Part shown: one piece after another, positions 1 to 7,792 of the stretch
How positions within the stretch are numbered: the first letter of the stretch is position 1
Layout: the number at the start of each line of letters is the position of its first letter
Assembly: GCF_037911135.1 (NCBI RefSeq)
Contig: NZ_JBBLYU010000001.1
Span: forward strand, 124,001-188,000
Length of the DNA: 64,000 nt
Origin: Phaeobacter sp. A36a-5a
GTDB lineage: Bacteria > Pseudomonadota > Alphaproteobacteria > Rhodobacterales > Rhodobacteraceae
Reading direction: 5' to 3'
The notes under the pieces: generated by a model
Seen by the model: the letters and a program-made list of their open reading frames with translations, nothing else
What the model was told of the DNA's origin: nothing
Database searches by the model: none
Translations under genes and position numbers: made by a program

Positions 1-910
1 GCAGGCGCTGCGCGAGTTCCAGCAGATGATGGAAAACATGCGTGTCACCCAAGGGCAGGAAGGTCAGGATGGCAGCCCCGGAGAGCAGAGCATGGAGGGG
101 TTGGCCGAAACCCTGCGTGAGCAGCAGGGCTTGTCGGATCAGGCATTTCGGGATTTGCAGGAGCAGTTCAATCCCGGTGCACGTCGCGGCGAAAGTCAGG
201 GAAATGAAGGGCGCAATGGCGGCCTGGGACGTGGGGAGTCCCACGAGGGCGGTCAGGGCAATCAGGGTGGCCAAGGCGACAGGCCCGGCTCCGGCGACCC
301 CAGCGGTGATCGGCAGCCCGGTCAGGGTGGTCAGGGACAGCGCGCGCCTGATAATGATGGGACCGGGCAGGGTGGCGGCGCCAACACTCCGCAGGGCGGC
401 ACACAGGGTCCTGCCGGGTCGCTGGCTGATCGCCAGCAAGCTCTTCGCGATCAGTTGCGGGCGCAGCGGGATGGCCTCCCGCTTGGCAATGGCGAAGGCG
501 GTCAGGCGACGCGTGATGCGCTTGATGATGCCGGACGGGCCATGGATGGGGCGGAGGAGGCTTTGCGGCAGGGTGACCTCGCCGAGGCCATCGACCGCCA
601 GTCCGACGCGATGGAAGCTCTGCGAGAGGGAATGCGCGCGCTGGGAGAGGCAATGGCCGAACAGCAGCAACCGGGTCAGGGACAGGCGCAGGGGCGCACC
701 AGCAGCTCAAGCCAAGGCAACCAAATGGATCCGCTTGGCCGACGCAATGGGGAACAGGGTGATGGTGGTGTTTCCGACGGGCAGTTCAGCGAAGGGCAGG
801 CCTATCGCCGCGCCTGGGATCTTCTTGAAGAGATCCGCCGCCGCGCCGGAGAGCGCAGCCGTAGCGAGACTGAGCGAAGCTATCTCGAGCGTCTTCTGGA
901 TCGCTTCTGA
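1..910 (+). CDS. DUF4175 / TIGR02302 family protein, C-terminal part
   Basis: The reading frame is open from the first bases of the window, so this is the 3' end of a longer gene and the ATG at 26 is internal. About 302 residues are visible. The first half is low complexity, rich in Gly, Gln and Asp with many GGQG and GQGG units; it is followed by a charged helical stretch (DALDDAGRAMDGAEEALR, then RQSDAMEALREGMRAL) and a basic C-terminus ending YLERLLDRF. The PLGR block and the AWDLLEEIRRRAGERSRSE tail match my memory of the TIGR02302 family, large alphaproteobacterial proteins with N-terminal membrane helices. Function is unknown. The long Gly/Gln linker is normal in the family. Confidence 0.8.
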   Translation, partial: QALREFQQMMENMRVTQGQEGQDGSPGEQSMEGLAETLREQQGLSDQAFRDLQEQFNPGARRGESQGNEGRNGGLGRGESHEGGQGNQGGQGDRPGSGDPSGDRQPGQGGQGQRAPDNDGTGQGGGANTPQGGTQGPAGSLADRQQALRDQLRAQRDGLPLGNGEGGQATRDALDDAGRAMDGAEEALRQGDLAEAIDRQSDAMEALREGMRALGEAMAEQQQPGQGQAQGRTSSSSQGNQMDPLGRRNGEQGDGGVSDGQFSEGQAYRRAWDLLEEIRRRAGERSRSETERSYLERLLDRF

Positions 911-977
911 CGACGGCGGTGGACCTGCGGGGCGACCGTTCGTGTCCGATCGGTCGCCGGTACCGTCGGCTGCGGTT

Positions 978-1838
978 CTACTGCTGCACTGTGAAGGCAC
1001 GCACCTGCGTATCTAGCCACAGCCGCGCCGCGTCCACCTTGGCGACATAGGTGCTGAGGTAGGGATCCGCCTGTGGCAGCTTCTGGGCGATCAGGGGCGC
1101 GTTATCATAGGCCATGGCAAGACCCAGCGCGATCAACAGTGCAAAGGCAAAGCCCCGCGCAAAGTTCCGCTTTTTCCTTGGGGCCGGTGCATCGACTGGT
1201 GGTGCGATCGGGGCCGCAGGCCCTTCACCGGATCGCAGGGTCGAGTTGATTTCGTCGATATTGGGCAGCAATCCGCGACGGGATTCGGTTTCCGAGGTGG
1301 AGAGCTGCTGGGGATCTTCGCCACGCATCCGGGCCATCTGCTCGCGGGCTTCGCGGGCACGGCGGGCGGATTCTTCTTCCGGCAGAGAATCCAGTCCCAA
1401 ATCCGTCTGTGTTTGCAAGCTGTTGCTTTCAGCGGCGCGCAGCCGGGCTTCACGCTCAGCCTCCTCGCGCAGAATATCGCTGATCGTCGGGTCAAGACCT
1501 CGCGACGTGGCTGTGATCTCTGGCGGTTGATTCTGGATTTCATCCTGCTGATCAGGCTCTGCGGTCTCCTCCTCCGGCGCGTCTTCCACGATATCATCGT
1601 CTTGTGTCGCCGTAAGGGAAGCGGGATCAGGGGCGCCGATTTCGTCCTCAACCGGGGCTATATCGTCGCCGGGTTCCGCAGCGGGGGAAATGCTCGGGTC
1701 ATCCTCCGCCTCAATCGCACGGCCAGCCTGAAACCACGTTTGCCCGCAGTTGGAACATTGCACGTCGCGCCCCTCATCGGGGATCACATCATCCGGCACC
1801 TCATATTGGGCGGCACAGTTCGGACATGTCAGTCGCAT
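978..1838 (-). CDS. MJ0042-type zinc-ribbon membrane protein
   Basis: A 286-residue protein of unknown function. The N-terminus is a zinc-finger-like domain with Cys5-x2-Cys8 and Cys28-x2-Cys31 (LTCPNC ... VQCSNCGQTW), the MJ0042 pattern. A long acidic, disordered middle rich in Glu and Asp follows (about 40-200), with a charged segment EEAEREARLRAAE. One hydrophobic segment lies at about 226-244 (FARGFAFALLIALGLAMAY), preceded by the basic RKKRNFA, so the zinc ribbon should face the cytoplasm and a short tail the periplasm. It diverges from ftsE, with about 215 bp between the two starts. Similar proteins sit beside ftsEX in related bacteria as far as I recall; a cell-envelope role is inference. 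Confidence 0.75.
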   Translation of the reverse strand: MRLTCPNCAAQYEVPDDVIPDEGRDVQCSNCGQTWFQAGRAIEAEDDPSISPAAEPGDDIAPVEDEIGAPDPASLTATQDDDIVEDAPEEETAEPDQQDEIQNQPPEITATSRGLDPTISDILREEAEREARLRAAESNSLQTQTDLGLDSLPEEESARRAREAREQMARMRGEDPQQLSTSETESRRGLLPNIDEINSTLRSGEGPAAPIAPPVDAPAPRKKRNFARGFAFALLIALGLAMAYDNAPLIAQKLPQADPYLSTYVAKVDAARLWLDTQVRAFTVQQ

Positions 1839-2054
1839 GGGTCACTCCTTGGGACCTGAGGTGGCTCCCGGGGGGGCCGGGCGGCTGTCGGCGGGTGATT
1901 GTTGAATAATCATAGGCAGTTCCGTCTTTCCACGAAAGAGCCAATCGCTCTCATCTGAACGGACTGTTTCAGCCGGGGTGGCGTGGCAACAGCGCGGACC
2001 ATTGAAACTGGGCGCACAGTCGGGCAAAACACCGGTGACCAAAAGGGGACCGCC

Positions 2055-2732
2055 GTGATCGAGCTGGACAATGTGGGGTACAACTACGGTGGCGGGGAAC
2101 TGCTGAGCGACGTGTCGGTGCAGCTGGCACCGGGGTCGTTCCATTTCCTGACAGGCCCATCGGGCGCAGGCAAGACCACCCTGTTGAAACTTTGCTATGG
2201 CGCGCTGACACCAACGTCAGGCCGCGCACGTGCTTTCAACATGGATATCAAGGGGCTGGATCGTGACCAGATGGCCTATCTGCGCCGCCGCATCGGGGTG
2301 GTCCACCAGGATTGCCGGTTCCTCGATCACCTGCCGGTTCTGGAGAATATCGCGTTGCCGTTGACGGTCTCCGGGCGGGATATCACCCAGGAAGAGGCTA
2401 ATCTGCGCGAGCTGTTGAACTGGGTTGGCCTGTCGGAGCGCGCCCATGCCACCCCTCCGGAGCTCTCTGGTGGCGAGCGGCAGCGCGCGGCGCTGGCCAG
2501 ATCGGTGATCCTCTCGCCTGAGGTGATCATCGCCGATGAACCAACTGGCAACGTGGATTGGGACATGTCGCAGCGGCTGCTGCAATTGTTGGTGGAATTG
2601 AATCACATGGGCAAAACCGTTCTGGTTGCGACACATGATCTGTCGTTGATCCGGGCCGCCAAGAAGCAGGTTCAGGCACGAGTCCTGCGGATTTCGAACC
2701 GCCAGCTTCAGCAGGCCGGAGCGGACCTATGA
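2055..2732 (+). CDS. ftsE: Cell division ATP-binding protein FtsE
   Basis: ABC-type ATPase that pairs with the membrane protein FtsX at the division site and couples septum formation to cell-wall hydrolysis. From a GTG at 2055 the protein has 225 residues, the usual FtsE length. Walker A is at 34-42 (GPSGAGKTT), the Q-loop near 85, the signature LSGGERQ at 137-143 and Walker B plus Glu (VIIADE) at 157-162. An in-frame ATG at 1983 would add 24 residues with no similarity to the family, whereas AAAAGGGGA ends six bases before the GTG, so the later start is preferred. The stop overlaps ftsX by ATGA. Confidence 0.92.
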   Translation: MIELDNVGYNYGGGELLSDVSVQLAPGSFHFLTGPSGAGKTTLLKLCYGALTPTSGRARAFNMDIKGLDRDQMAYLRRRIGVVHQDCRFLDHLPVLENIALPLTVSGRDITQEEANLRELLNWVGLSERAHATPPELSGGERQRAALARSVILSPEVIIADEPTGNVDWDMSQRLLQLLVELNHMGKTVLVATHDLSLIRAAKKQVQARVLRISNRQLQQAGADL

Positions 2733-3628
2733 AACTGACCCGTTTGCGCAACCTGATTGTCGGGGATGCCCAGGCTGACCGTGTTGTTCCGCCCAGTGGA
2801 TTTACCGCCCAGCTGACTTTGTTTGTCTCTGGTGCTATGGCGTTTCTGGCGGTTTTTGCCTTGGCGCTGTCGCTGGCCTCCGGCCGTTTGGCAGATCGCT
2901 GGGCAGAGGAACTGGCGCGCGCGGCCACGCTACGGATCAATGCACCGGCGGAGCAGCGTGCTGCCCAGACCGAGGCGGCAATGACCATTCTGGAACAGAC
3001 GCCGGGTGTCGCCTCGGCTCGTGCGCTGAGCCGCGAGGAACAGGCGGCTCTGTTGGCGCCATGGTTTGGCACCAAACTGCCGCTGGATACGCTGCCGATC
3101 CCACAGCTGATCGAAGTGATCGAGGGCGATCCGGGCTATGATGAGACCGGTCTGCGCTTGCGCCTTCAGGCTGAGGTTCCGGGTGCGATCTTGGATGATC
3201 ACACGCGCTGGCGGGCGCCGCTGGTGGATGCTGCCCAGGCGCTGCGGCGGTTGGCCTGGGTGTCCATCCTGTTGATCGGCGGGGCCACCGCGGCGATGAT
3301 CACCCTTGCTGCGAATGCAGCGCTTGCGGCCAATGCCCAGGTGATTGAGGTGCTGCGTCTCGTCGGCGCGCTGGACACCTATATCGCTCAGGCCTTTATC
3401 CGGCGTTTCACCCTGCGCGCGCTATTTGGTGCCAGCGTTGGCATGGCGCTGGGAATGCTCGGGGTCTGGCTGATGCCCGAAGCCTCCCGCGAGGGCGGGT
3501 TCCTGACCGGGCTTGGCTTTCAAGGCTGGAGCTGGCTCCTGCCACTCTGCATCCCTCTGCTTGGTGCGCTTGTCGCCTTTGCCGCGACCACCCGTGCGGC
3601 CAACAAACGTCTTGGAGATTTGGCGTGA
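2729..3628 (+). CDS. ftsX: Cell division protein FtsX (permease-like)
   Basis: A 299-residue partner of FtsE. A first membrane helix lies at about 25-50 (TLFVSGAMAFLAVFALALS), then an extracytoplasmic domain, and three helices in the C-terminal half (from LAWVSILLIGGATAAMITLA to LLPLCIPLLGALVAFAA), the FtsX topology. FtsX senses or transmits signals to periplasmic amidase activators. The start ATG lies inside the ftsE stop and its own stop overlaps the acyltransferase start by four bases, so ftsE, ftsX and the next gene are translationally coupled. FtsX sequences vary widely; the assignment leans partly on position after ftsE. Confidence 0.88.
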   Translation: MKLTRLRNLIVGDAQADRVVPPSGFTAQLTLFVSGAMAFLAVFALALSLASGRLADRWAEELARAATLRINAPAEQRAAQTEAAMTILEQTPGVASARALSREEQAALLAPWFGTKLPLDTLPIPQLIEVIEGDPGYDETGLRLRLQAEVPGAILDDHTRWRAPLVDAAQALRRLAWVSILLIGGATAAMITLAANAALAANAQVIEVLRLVGALDTYIAQAFIRRFTLRALFGASVGMALGMLGVWLMPEASREGGFLTGLGFQGWSWLLPLCIPLLGALVAFAATTRAANKRLGDLA

Positions 3629-4374
3629 AAACTGCGTTTAGATGGCTGCTCTCGGCCGTGTTCATGATTCAGATCTATGTGATGATGCTGATCTTCGGTC
3701 TGGTCTTTGCGCCATGGGCCCTGGTCTCGCCGCGCGGTGCCCGGGTGGCCTGTCGCAGCTATGCCGGTTATGTGCTGTGGTGCGCGCGTTGGATGCTGGG
3801 CCTGCGTACGGAGGTGCGTGGCGAGGTCCCGACCGATGAGGTGATCATTGCGGCCAAACATCAGAGTTTTCTGGATATTCTGATTATCTTTCACGCCACG
3901 CCAGCAGCCAAGTTCATCATGAAACGTGAGCTGTTGTGGACGCCGATTATCGGCATTTATGCCAAGCGCCTGGGCTGTGTGCCGGTCAACCGTGGCAAGA
4001 AGGGCAATGCCATTGCCCGCATGGTCAAGGACGTGGCGGCAGAATTTGCAGAACCCGGCCAGCTGGTGATCTATCCGCAAGGCACGCGGGTCGCGCCGGG
4101 GGTTGACCGGCCCTACAAGATCGGCACTGGCGTCCTTTATGCCGCGCTGGAGCAGCCCTGTGTGCCTGCGGCGACCAATGTGGGGTTGTTCTGGCCACGC
4201 ACCGGGATCATGCGCAAACCGGGGTTGGGCGTTGTGGAATTTCTGCCTGCTATCGCCCCGGGACTGGACCGCGATGCCTTCATGGCCACGCTGGAGCGCG
4301 AAGTTGAGACACATTCAGACAAGTTGATGCAGGAAGCGGGGTTCAAGGTCGATGGAATTTCTCAGCACAGTTGA
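3625..4374 (+). CDS. plsC: 1-acyl-sn-glycerol-3-phosphate acyltransferase (PlsC family)
   Basis: A 249-residue membrane-associated acyltransferase that should acylate lysophosphatidate to phosphatidate in phospholipid synthesis. An N-terminal hydrophobic segment (about 8-34) is followed by the catalytic H-x4-D motif at His79 to Asp84 (KHQSFLD) and by the substrate-binding block YPQGTR at about 150. The protein has the usual PlsC size. It overlaps ftsX by ATGA and runs 23 bases into the next gene, so it belongs to the ftsEX transcript. Lipid synthesis coupled to division genes is a sensible grouping, but a role in division is only inferred. A second, unrelated acyltransferase lies at 33584. 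Confidence 0.88.
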   Translation: MKTAFRWLLSAVFMIQIYVMMLIFGLVFAPWALVSPRGARVACRSYAGYVLWCARWMLGLRTEVRGEVPTDEVIIAAKHQSFLDILIIFHATPAAKFIMKRELLWTPIIGIYAKRLGCVPVNRGKKGNAIARMVKDVAAEFAEPGQLVIYPQGTRVAPGVDRPYKIGTGVLYAALEQPCVPAATNVGLFWPRTGIMRKPGLGVVEFLPAIAPGLDRDAFMATLEREVETHSDKLMQEAGFKVDGISQHS

Positions 4375-4957
4375 TGAGTTGGAGGCGCTTTATGGCGCTC
4401 CGGGAACACCGTCCCTGCGCAAGGTGGCACGGCAGATGACGCCGCTGTACCGGCAGTGGATCATGGCATCGCGACTATGCATGTTGGCCACCGTTGGGCC
4501 GGAGGGGACCGATGACAGCCCGCGCGGTGATGATGGTCCGGTGGTGCTGGAGCTGGATCCCGGAACGCTCGCGCTGCCGGATTGGCGCGGTAACAACCGT
4601 ATCGACAGTTTGCGAAACATCCTGCGGGACCCCCGGGTTTCGCTGATGTTTCTGGTACCGGGGTCAAACAATGTGGTGCGGGTCAACGGGCGGGCACGGG
4701 TCACTGCAGATGCGGCGATGTTGGCCCGGTTCGACAAGAACGGCAAGCAGCCGCGCACAGTGATTGTGATCGAGATTGGCGAGATCTACAGCCAGTGCGC
4801 CCGCGCGCTGATGCGGGCTCGGACCTGGACCTCAGGCGACGAAAGCGCGGGGCTTCCTTCTATGGGCGAGATCCTGGCCGAGCAGACCGCAGGGCAAGAG
4901 GGCGGTGTCGCCTATGACCAGGCCTGGGCGCCCCGTGCAGCCAAGACCCTCTGGTAA
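4352..4957 (+). CDS. Pyridoxamine 5'-phosphate oxidase family FMN-binding protein
   Basis: A 201-residue split-barrel flavin-binding protein. The segment MASRLCMLATVGPEGTDDSPRGD is followed by a DWRGNNRIDSLRNIL block and by VRVNGRARV, the pattern of the MSMEG_1061-like group of PPOX proteins. The group probably binds FMN or F420-like cofactors; no substrate is known for this member. The start lies within the last codons of plsC in another frame (23-base overlap), so it is probably the last gene of the ftsEX-plsC transcript. An inverted repeat follows the stop. Confidence 0.75.
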   Translation: MEFLSTVDELEALYGAPGTPSLRKVARQMTPLYRQWIMASRLCMLATVGPEGTDDSPRGDDGPVVLELDPGTLALPDWRGNNRIDSLRNILRDPRVSLMFLVPGSNNVVRVNGRARVTADAAMLARFDKNGKQPRTVIVIEIGEIYSQCARALMRARTWTSGDESAGLPSMGEILAEQTAGQEGGVAYDQAWAPRAAKTLW

Positions 4958-4966
4958 CCGGGAGCG

Positions 4967-4997
4967 GCTGTGAATGCCCCATCCGGGCTTTCACAGC
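4967..4997. terminator. Possible terminator hairpin between convergent genes
   Basis: GCTGTGAA (4967-4974) pairs with TTCACAGC (4990-4997) around a 15-base loop. It lies just after the stop of the flavin-binding protein and before the end of the convergent EthD-like gene. There is no strong T run, so it is a weak candidate. Confidence 0.35.
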
Positions 4998-5024
4998 AGG
5001 GTTCGCCCGGGTGGCAGAGCAGGG

Positions 5025-5339
5025 TCAGCTCATCAAGACCTCACCGACAAGGATCTGCGGACGCACATTGGTGAAATTGGCGACGTCGTCGATGATTGGT
5101 CCGCTTTTTTCGCCCATCGCGCGGTCCAATGTGTCCATATCTGGAAAGGTGATCGTGGCGATCAGCAGATAGGCCGGCGGAATATCCGGGCCGCTTGCAA
5201 TCCCGCGCGATGCCTCGACGGTTTCCATCAGATCGCCAAAATGTTCTTCGACCAGTGGCAGGTGGGTGGTCTCATAATAATCATAGTCAAACGTCGCGTC
5301 GGCGGAGGCGGGGTAGATCACTTGCAGGCTGACAGTCAT
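5025..5339 (-). CDS. EthD family protein
   Basis: A 104-residue ferredoxin-like-fold protein of the EthD family (dimeric alpha/beta barrel). The sequence starts MTVSLQVIYPA and carries YYETTHLPLVEEHFGD, the family core with the HLPL signature, then PPAYLLIATITF. EthD-like proteins assist monooxygenase systems or act as small isomerase-like enzymes; there is no partner here that fixes a role. It lies downstream of lpdA on the same strand, separated by a hairpin, so it is probably transcribed on its own. Confidence 0.75.
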   Translation of the reverse strand: MTVSLQVIYPASADATFDYDYYETTHLPLVEEHFGDLMETVEASRGIASGPDIPPAYLLIATITFPDMDTLDRAMGEKSGPIIDDVANFTNVRPQILVGEVLMS

Positions 5340-5363
5340 GGTAGAGGCTCCGGTTCATGAGAA

Positions 5364-5388
5364 AGCGGCCCACCATGGATGGGCCGCT
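5364..5388 (-). terminator. Terminator hairpin after lpdA
   Basis: AGCGGCCCA (5364-5372) pairs perfectly with TGGGCCGCT (5380-5388) around a seven-base loop, 67 bp beyond the lpdA stop. Read on the minus strand the stem is followed by TTCTCATG, a short imperfect T-rich tail. It probably closes the suc-lpd operon and separates it from the EthD gene. Confidence 0.55.
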
Positions 5389-5455
5389 CTGGTGTGGGTT
5401 AGATATCTAGCAGGCGGAGCCCGGGTAGGGCACCCGGTTTCCTGCGCTGCTCCAT

Positions 5456-6853
5456 TCAGCTGTGGATCGGACCGTCACCGCAGGCCAGCGCCGCTTCGCG
5501 GACAGCTTCGGAATAGGTCGGATGTGCGTGGCAGGTCAGCGCCAGATCCTCGGCGGAGGCGCCGAACTCCATCGCTACACAGATTTCGTGGATCAGGTCA
5601 CCGGCTGCCGGGCCAATGATCGAAGCGCCCAGGATGCGGTCGGTTTCCTTATCGGCGATCAGCTTGACGAAGCCGCCTTCTGCCTGATGCACCGCTTTGG
5701 CGCGGGCGTTGCCCATGAACATGAACTTACCCACCTTGATCTTGCGACCTTCGGCTTTCAGCGCATCTTCGGTCTGGCCGACGGTGGCCACCTCCGGTGT
5801 GGTGTAGACCACGCCAGGGATCACGCCGTAGTTGACGTGGCCATGTTTGCCCGCAATCACCTCGGCAACGGCCATGCCTTCGTCTTCGGCTTTATGGGCC
5901 AGCATAGGACCTTCGATGACGTCACCGATGGCATAGACGCCTTTGACATTGGTCGCCCATTGGGAGTCGGTGGCGATCTGACCCCGTTCGGTCATCTTGA
6001 CGCCGAGGGCGTCCAGCCCCAGCCCCTCCGCATAGGGTTTGCGACCCGTCGCTACCAGCACCACATCTGCGTCGATCACCTCTTCGTCGCCGCCTTTTTT
6101 CGGCTGGTACTTCACCTTTGCCTTGGTCTTGGCGGCATCGACCCCTTGGACGGCCGCGCCCATCACAAAGGTCAGGCCCTGTTTTTCAAGGATCCGCTTG
6201 AAGCTGCGCTGAACGTCCTTGTCCATACCGGGGCAGACGGCGTCCATATATTCCACCACGGTGACTTCGCTGCCCAGGCGGGCATAGACCGAGCCCAGCT
6301 CCAGACCGATGACGCCAGCGCCGATTACCACCATTTTCTTTGGGATCTTCGGCAGGTCCAGTGCGCCGGTGGAATCCACCACGATGCCCTTGTCATTGTC
6401 GACCTCGACGCCCGGCAGAGCCGAGGGAACGGAGCCGGAGGCAATCACGATGTTCTTTGCCTCATGGGTGTCATCGCCCACCTTGACCTTGCCAGCCTCC
6501 GGGATGGAAGCCCAGCCCTTGATCCAGTCGATCTTGTTCTTCTTGAAGAGGAATTCGATGCCACCGGTGTTCTGGCCGATGACCTCTTCCTTGTAGGATT
6601 TCATCTGTGCCCAGTCGACCGAGGGGCTTTTGCCCTTGAGACCCATATGGGCGAAGTTGTGCTCGGCCTCATGCAGCAGATGGGTGGAGTGCAAGAGTGC
6701 CTTTGACGGGATACAGCCGACATTGAGGCAGGTGCCGCCGAGGGTTTCGCGGCCCTCGACCACTGCGGTCTTGAGGCCCAGCTGGGCGCAGCGGATAGCG
6801 CAGACATAGCCACCGGGGCCGGCGCCGATTACGATCACGTCATAGGATGCCAT
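5456..6853 (-). CDS. lpdA: Dihydrolipoyl dehydrogenase (E3)
   Basis: A 465-residue flavoprotein that reoxidises dihydrolipoamide with NAD+ in the 2-oxoglutarate dehydrogenase complex. The FAD site is GAGPGG at 10-15; the redox-active disulfide is Cys42/Cys47 ([13 protein letters not shown]); the NAD site is [13 protein letters not shown] near 180; the C-terminal HAHPTYSE carries the catalytic His-Glu pair. The length is typical. It is the last gene of the sucC-sucD-sucA-sucB block, but two small membrane-protein genes and a repeat element lie between it and sucB, so it may also have its own promoter. Confidence 0.96.
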   Translation of the reverse strand: MASYDVIVIGAGPGGYVCAIRCAQLGLKTAVVEGRETLGGTCLNVGCIPSKALLHSTHLLHEAEHNFAHMGLKGKSPSVDWAQMKSYKEEVIGQNTGGIEFLFKKNKIDWIKGWASIPEAGKVKVGDDTHEAKNIVIASGSVPSALPGVEVDNDKGIVVDSTGALDLPKIPKKMVVIGAGVIGLELGSVYARLGSEVTVVEYMDAVCPGMDKDVQRSFKRILEKQGLTFVMGAAVQGVDAAKTKAKVKYQPKKGGDEEVIDADVVLVATGRKPYAEGLGLDALGVKMTERGQIATDSQWATNVKGVYAIGDVIEGPMLAHKAEDEGMAVAEVIAGKHGHVNYGVIPGVVYTTPEVATVGQTEDALKAEGRKIKVGKFMFMGNARAKAVHQAEGGFVKLIADKETDRILGASIIGPAAGDLIHEICVAMEFGASAEDLALTCHAHPTYSEAVREAALACGDGPIHS

Positions 6854-6891
6854 ATTGATGTGCTCCTTGAGGGGTTAGCGATGAAGATCAT

Positions 6892-6956
6892 GGGGAAAGG
6901 GGGCGCTGCCCCCGGCCCCTGGCGGGGCCTCCCCCGGAGTATTTTGGGAAAGATGA
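6892..6956. repeat. Rhodobacterales-type GC-rich intergenic repeat
   Basis: Upstream of lpdA two hairpins stand side by side, GGGGGC/GCCCCC (about 6899-6913) and GGCCCC/GGGGCC (about 6915-6930), followed by CCCCCGGAGTATTTTGGGAA and AGATGA. From memory this block, with the GTATTTTGG...AAGATGA tail, recurs many times between genes in Rhodobacteraceae genomes. It could act as a terminator for the 136-residue gene side or be a dispersed repeat. No other clear copy was seen in this window. Confidence 0.6.
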
Positions 6957-6960
6957 CGGC

Positions 6961-7371
6961 TCATGTCAGGGCCGCAATCAGCATGAGGGTGGTTGCGAGG
7001 TAGCCCACAGACCAGATCAGCGAGCGCCACGGGACCCAGCCAAAGGCATAGGCGGGAATGTAGAGGACGCGCGCGCCGAGGTAGGCATAGGCGCAGGCCG
7101 CGGTGAACCCGGTTGACTTGCCCGCCAGTGACACCACCAGGCAGGCGATCCCGAAGAGGATCAGCCCCTCAAAGTGGTTTGACATCGCCCTGTGTAGACG
7201 CGCGGTGCGGGTCGAGAGCTGATCGCGCAGATCACCGCCGAGACGATCCCGGTCGCGCGGGCCAAGCGTTTTGCCCTGACCCAGCTCAAGGTTCGCAGGC
7301 ACCGCCATCAGGGCGATCTGAAACACCTGCAGAAGGGCGGCGAGGGTGAGGGCGGTGAGTTCAGGGGGCAT
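6961..7371 (-). CDS. MAPEG family membrane protein
   Basis: A 136-residue protein with four hydrophobic segments: TLAALLQVFQIALMAVP near the start, GLILFGIACLVVSLA, a stretch near AYAYLGARVLYIPAYAF, and SVGYLATTLMLIAAL at the end. The RLHRAMSNHFEGLILF segment matches the MAPEG family (membrane-associated proteins in eicosanoid and glutathione metabolism), which in bacteria is mostly uncharacterised. It lies between sucB and lpdA on the same strand, seven bases downstream of another small membrane protein, with the repeat at 6892 before lpdA. Confidence 0.8.
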   Translation of the reverse strand: MPPELTALTLAALLQVFQIALMAVPANLELGQGKTLGPRDRDRLGGDLRDQLSTRTARLHRAMSNHFEGLILFGIACLVVSLAGKSTGFTAACAYAYLGARVLYIPAYAFGWVPWRSLIWSVGYLATTLMLIAALT

Positions 7372-7378
7372 CTAGACC

Positions 7379-7786
7379 TTACACAATGCTTGTAGAGGTT
7401 GCAGATCGGTTTCGCAGCCAGATCACGATGCCGCACAGAGCCACGAAGTTCAGGATACTGGAAACGATGGTGCCAAGAGCGTAAAGCAAGCCCAACCCGA
7501 TAAGATTGCTGCCAACAAAAAATCCTAGCAGAAGGTATCCACCGTAAAGAATGCCCACTACCGCCCAATCGCGGGCGAGAGCATAGAGAAAAAAGATATA
7601 GAATATGCAAACCGCTACCATCGCTTGCGAGTAGGGCGCAATCTCATTCCCAGCAGCAATCTCCAGCGTGCCAATAACGGCGAACAGCCCCCAGACAACG
7701 GCGAGCTGAACAAGAGTTGCGCGCGCTGCGAGGCGGCGGCCATCAGCCGCCCGGCCCTTCTCCGTAATCTGGAACAGCGCGCGCAT
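7379..7786 (-). CDS. Small four-helix membrane protein, unknown
   Basis: A 135-residue hydrophobic protein I do not recognise. Four predicted helices are seen (LVQLAVVWGLFAVIGTLEIA, AMVAVCIFYIFFLYALA, AVVGILYGGYLLLGFFVG, TIVSSILNFVALCGIVIWL) with a basic N-terminus. It starts six bases after the sucB stop and ends seven bases before the MAPEG gene, so it is part of the suc transcript. Its base composition looks a little less GC-rich than the flanking suc genes. No function can be given. Confidence 0.65.
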   Translation of the reverse strand: MRALFQITEKGRAADGRRLAARATLVQLAVVWGLFAVIGTLEIAAGNEIAPYSQAMVAVCIFYIFFLYALARDWAVVGILYGGYLLLGFFVGSNLIGLGLLYALGTIVSSILNFVALCGIVIWLRNRSATSTSIV

Positions 7787-7792
7787 GCTATC

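Noticed and set aside
1983-2054. ATG at 1983 as the ftsE start
   Set aside because: The 24 added residues lack FtsE similarity and a good ribosome binding site fits the GTG at 2055.
5462-6706. 414-codon plus-strand ORF opposite lpdA
   Set aside because: It is the antisense shadow of lpdA in high-GC DNA; the translation is His/Gly/Asp-rich with no domain, while the minus strand encodes all E3 motifs.
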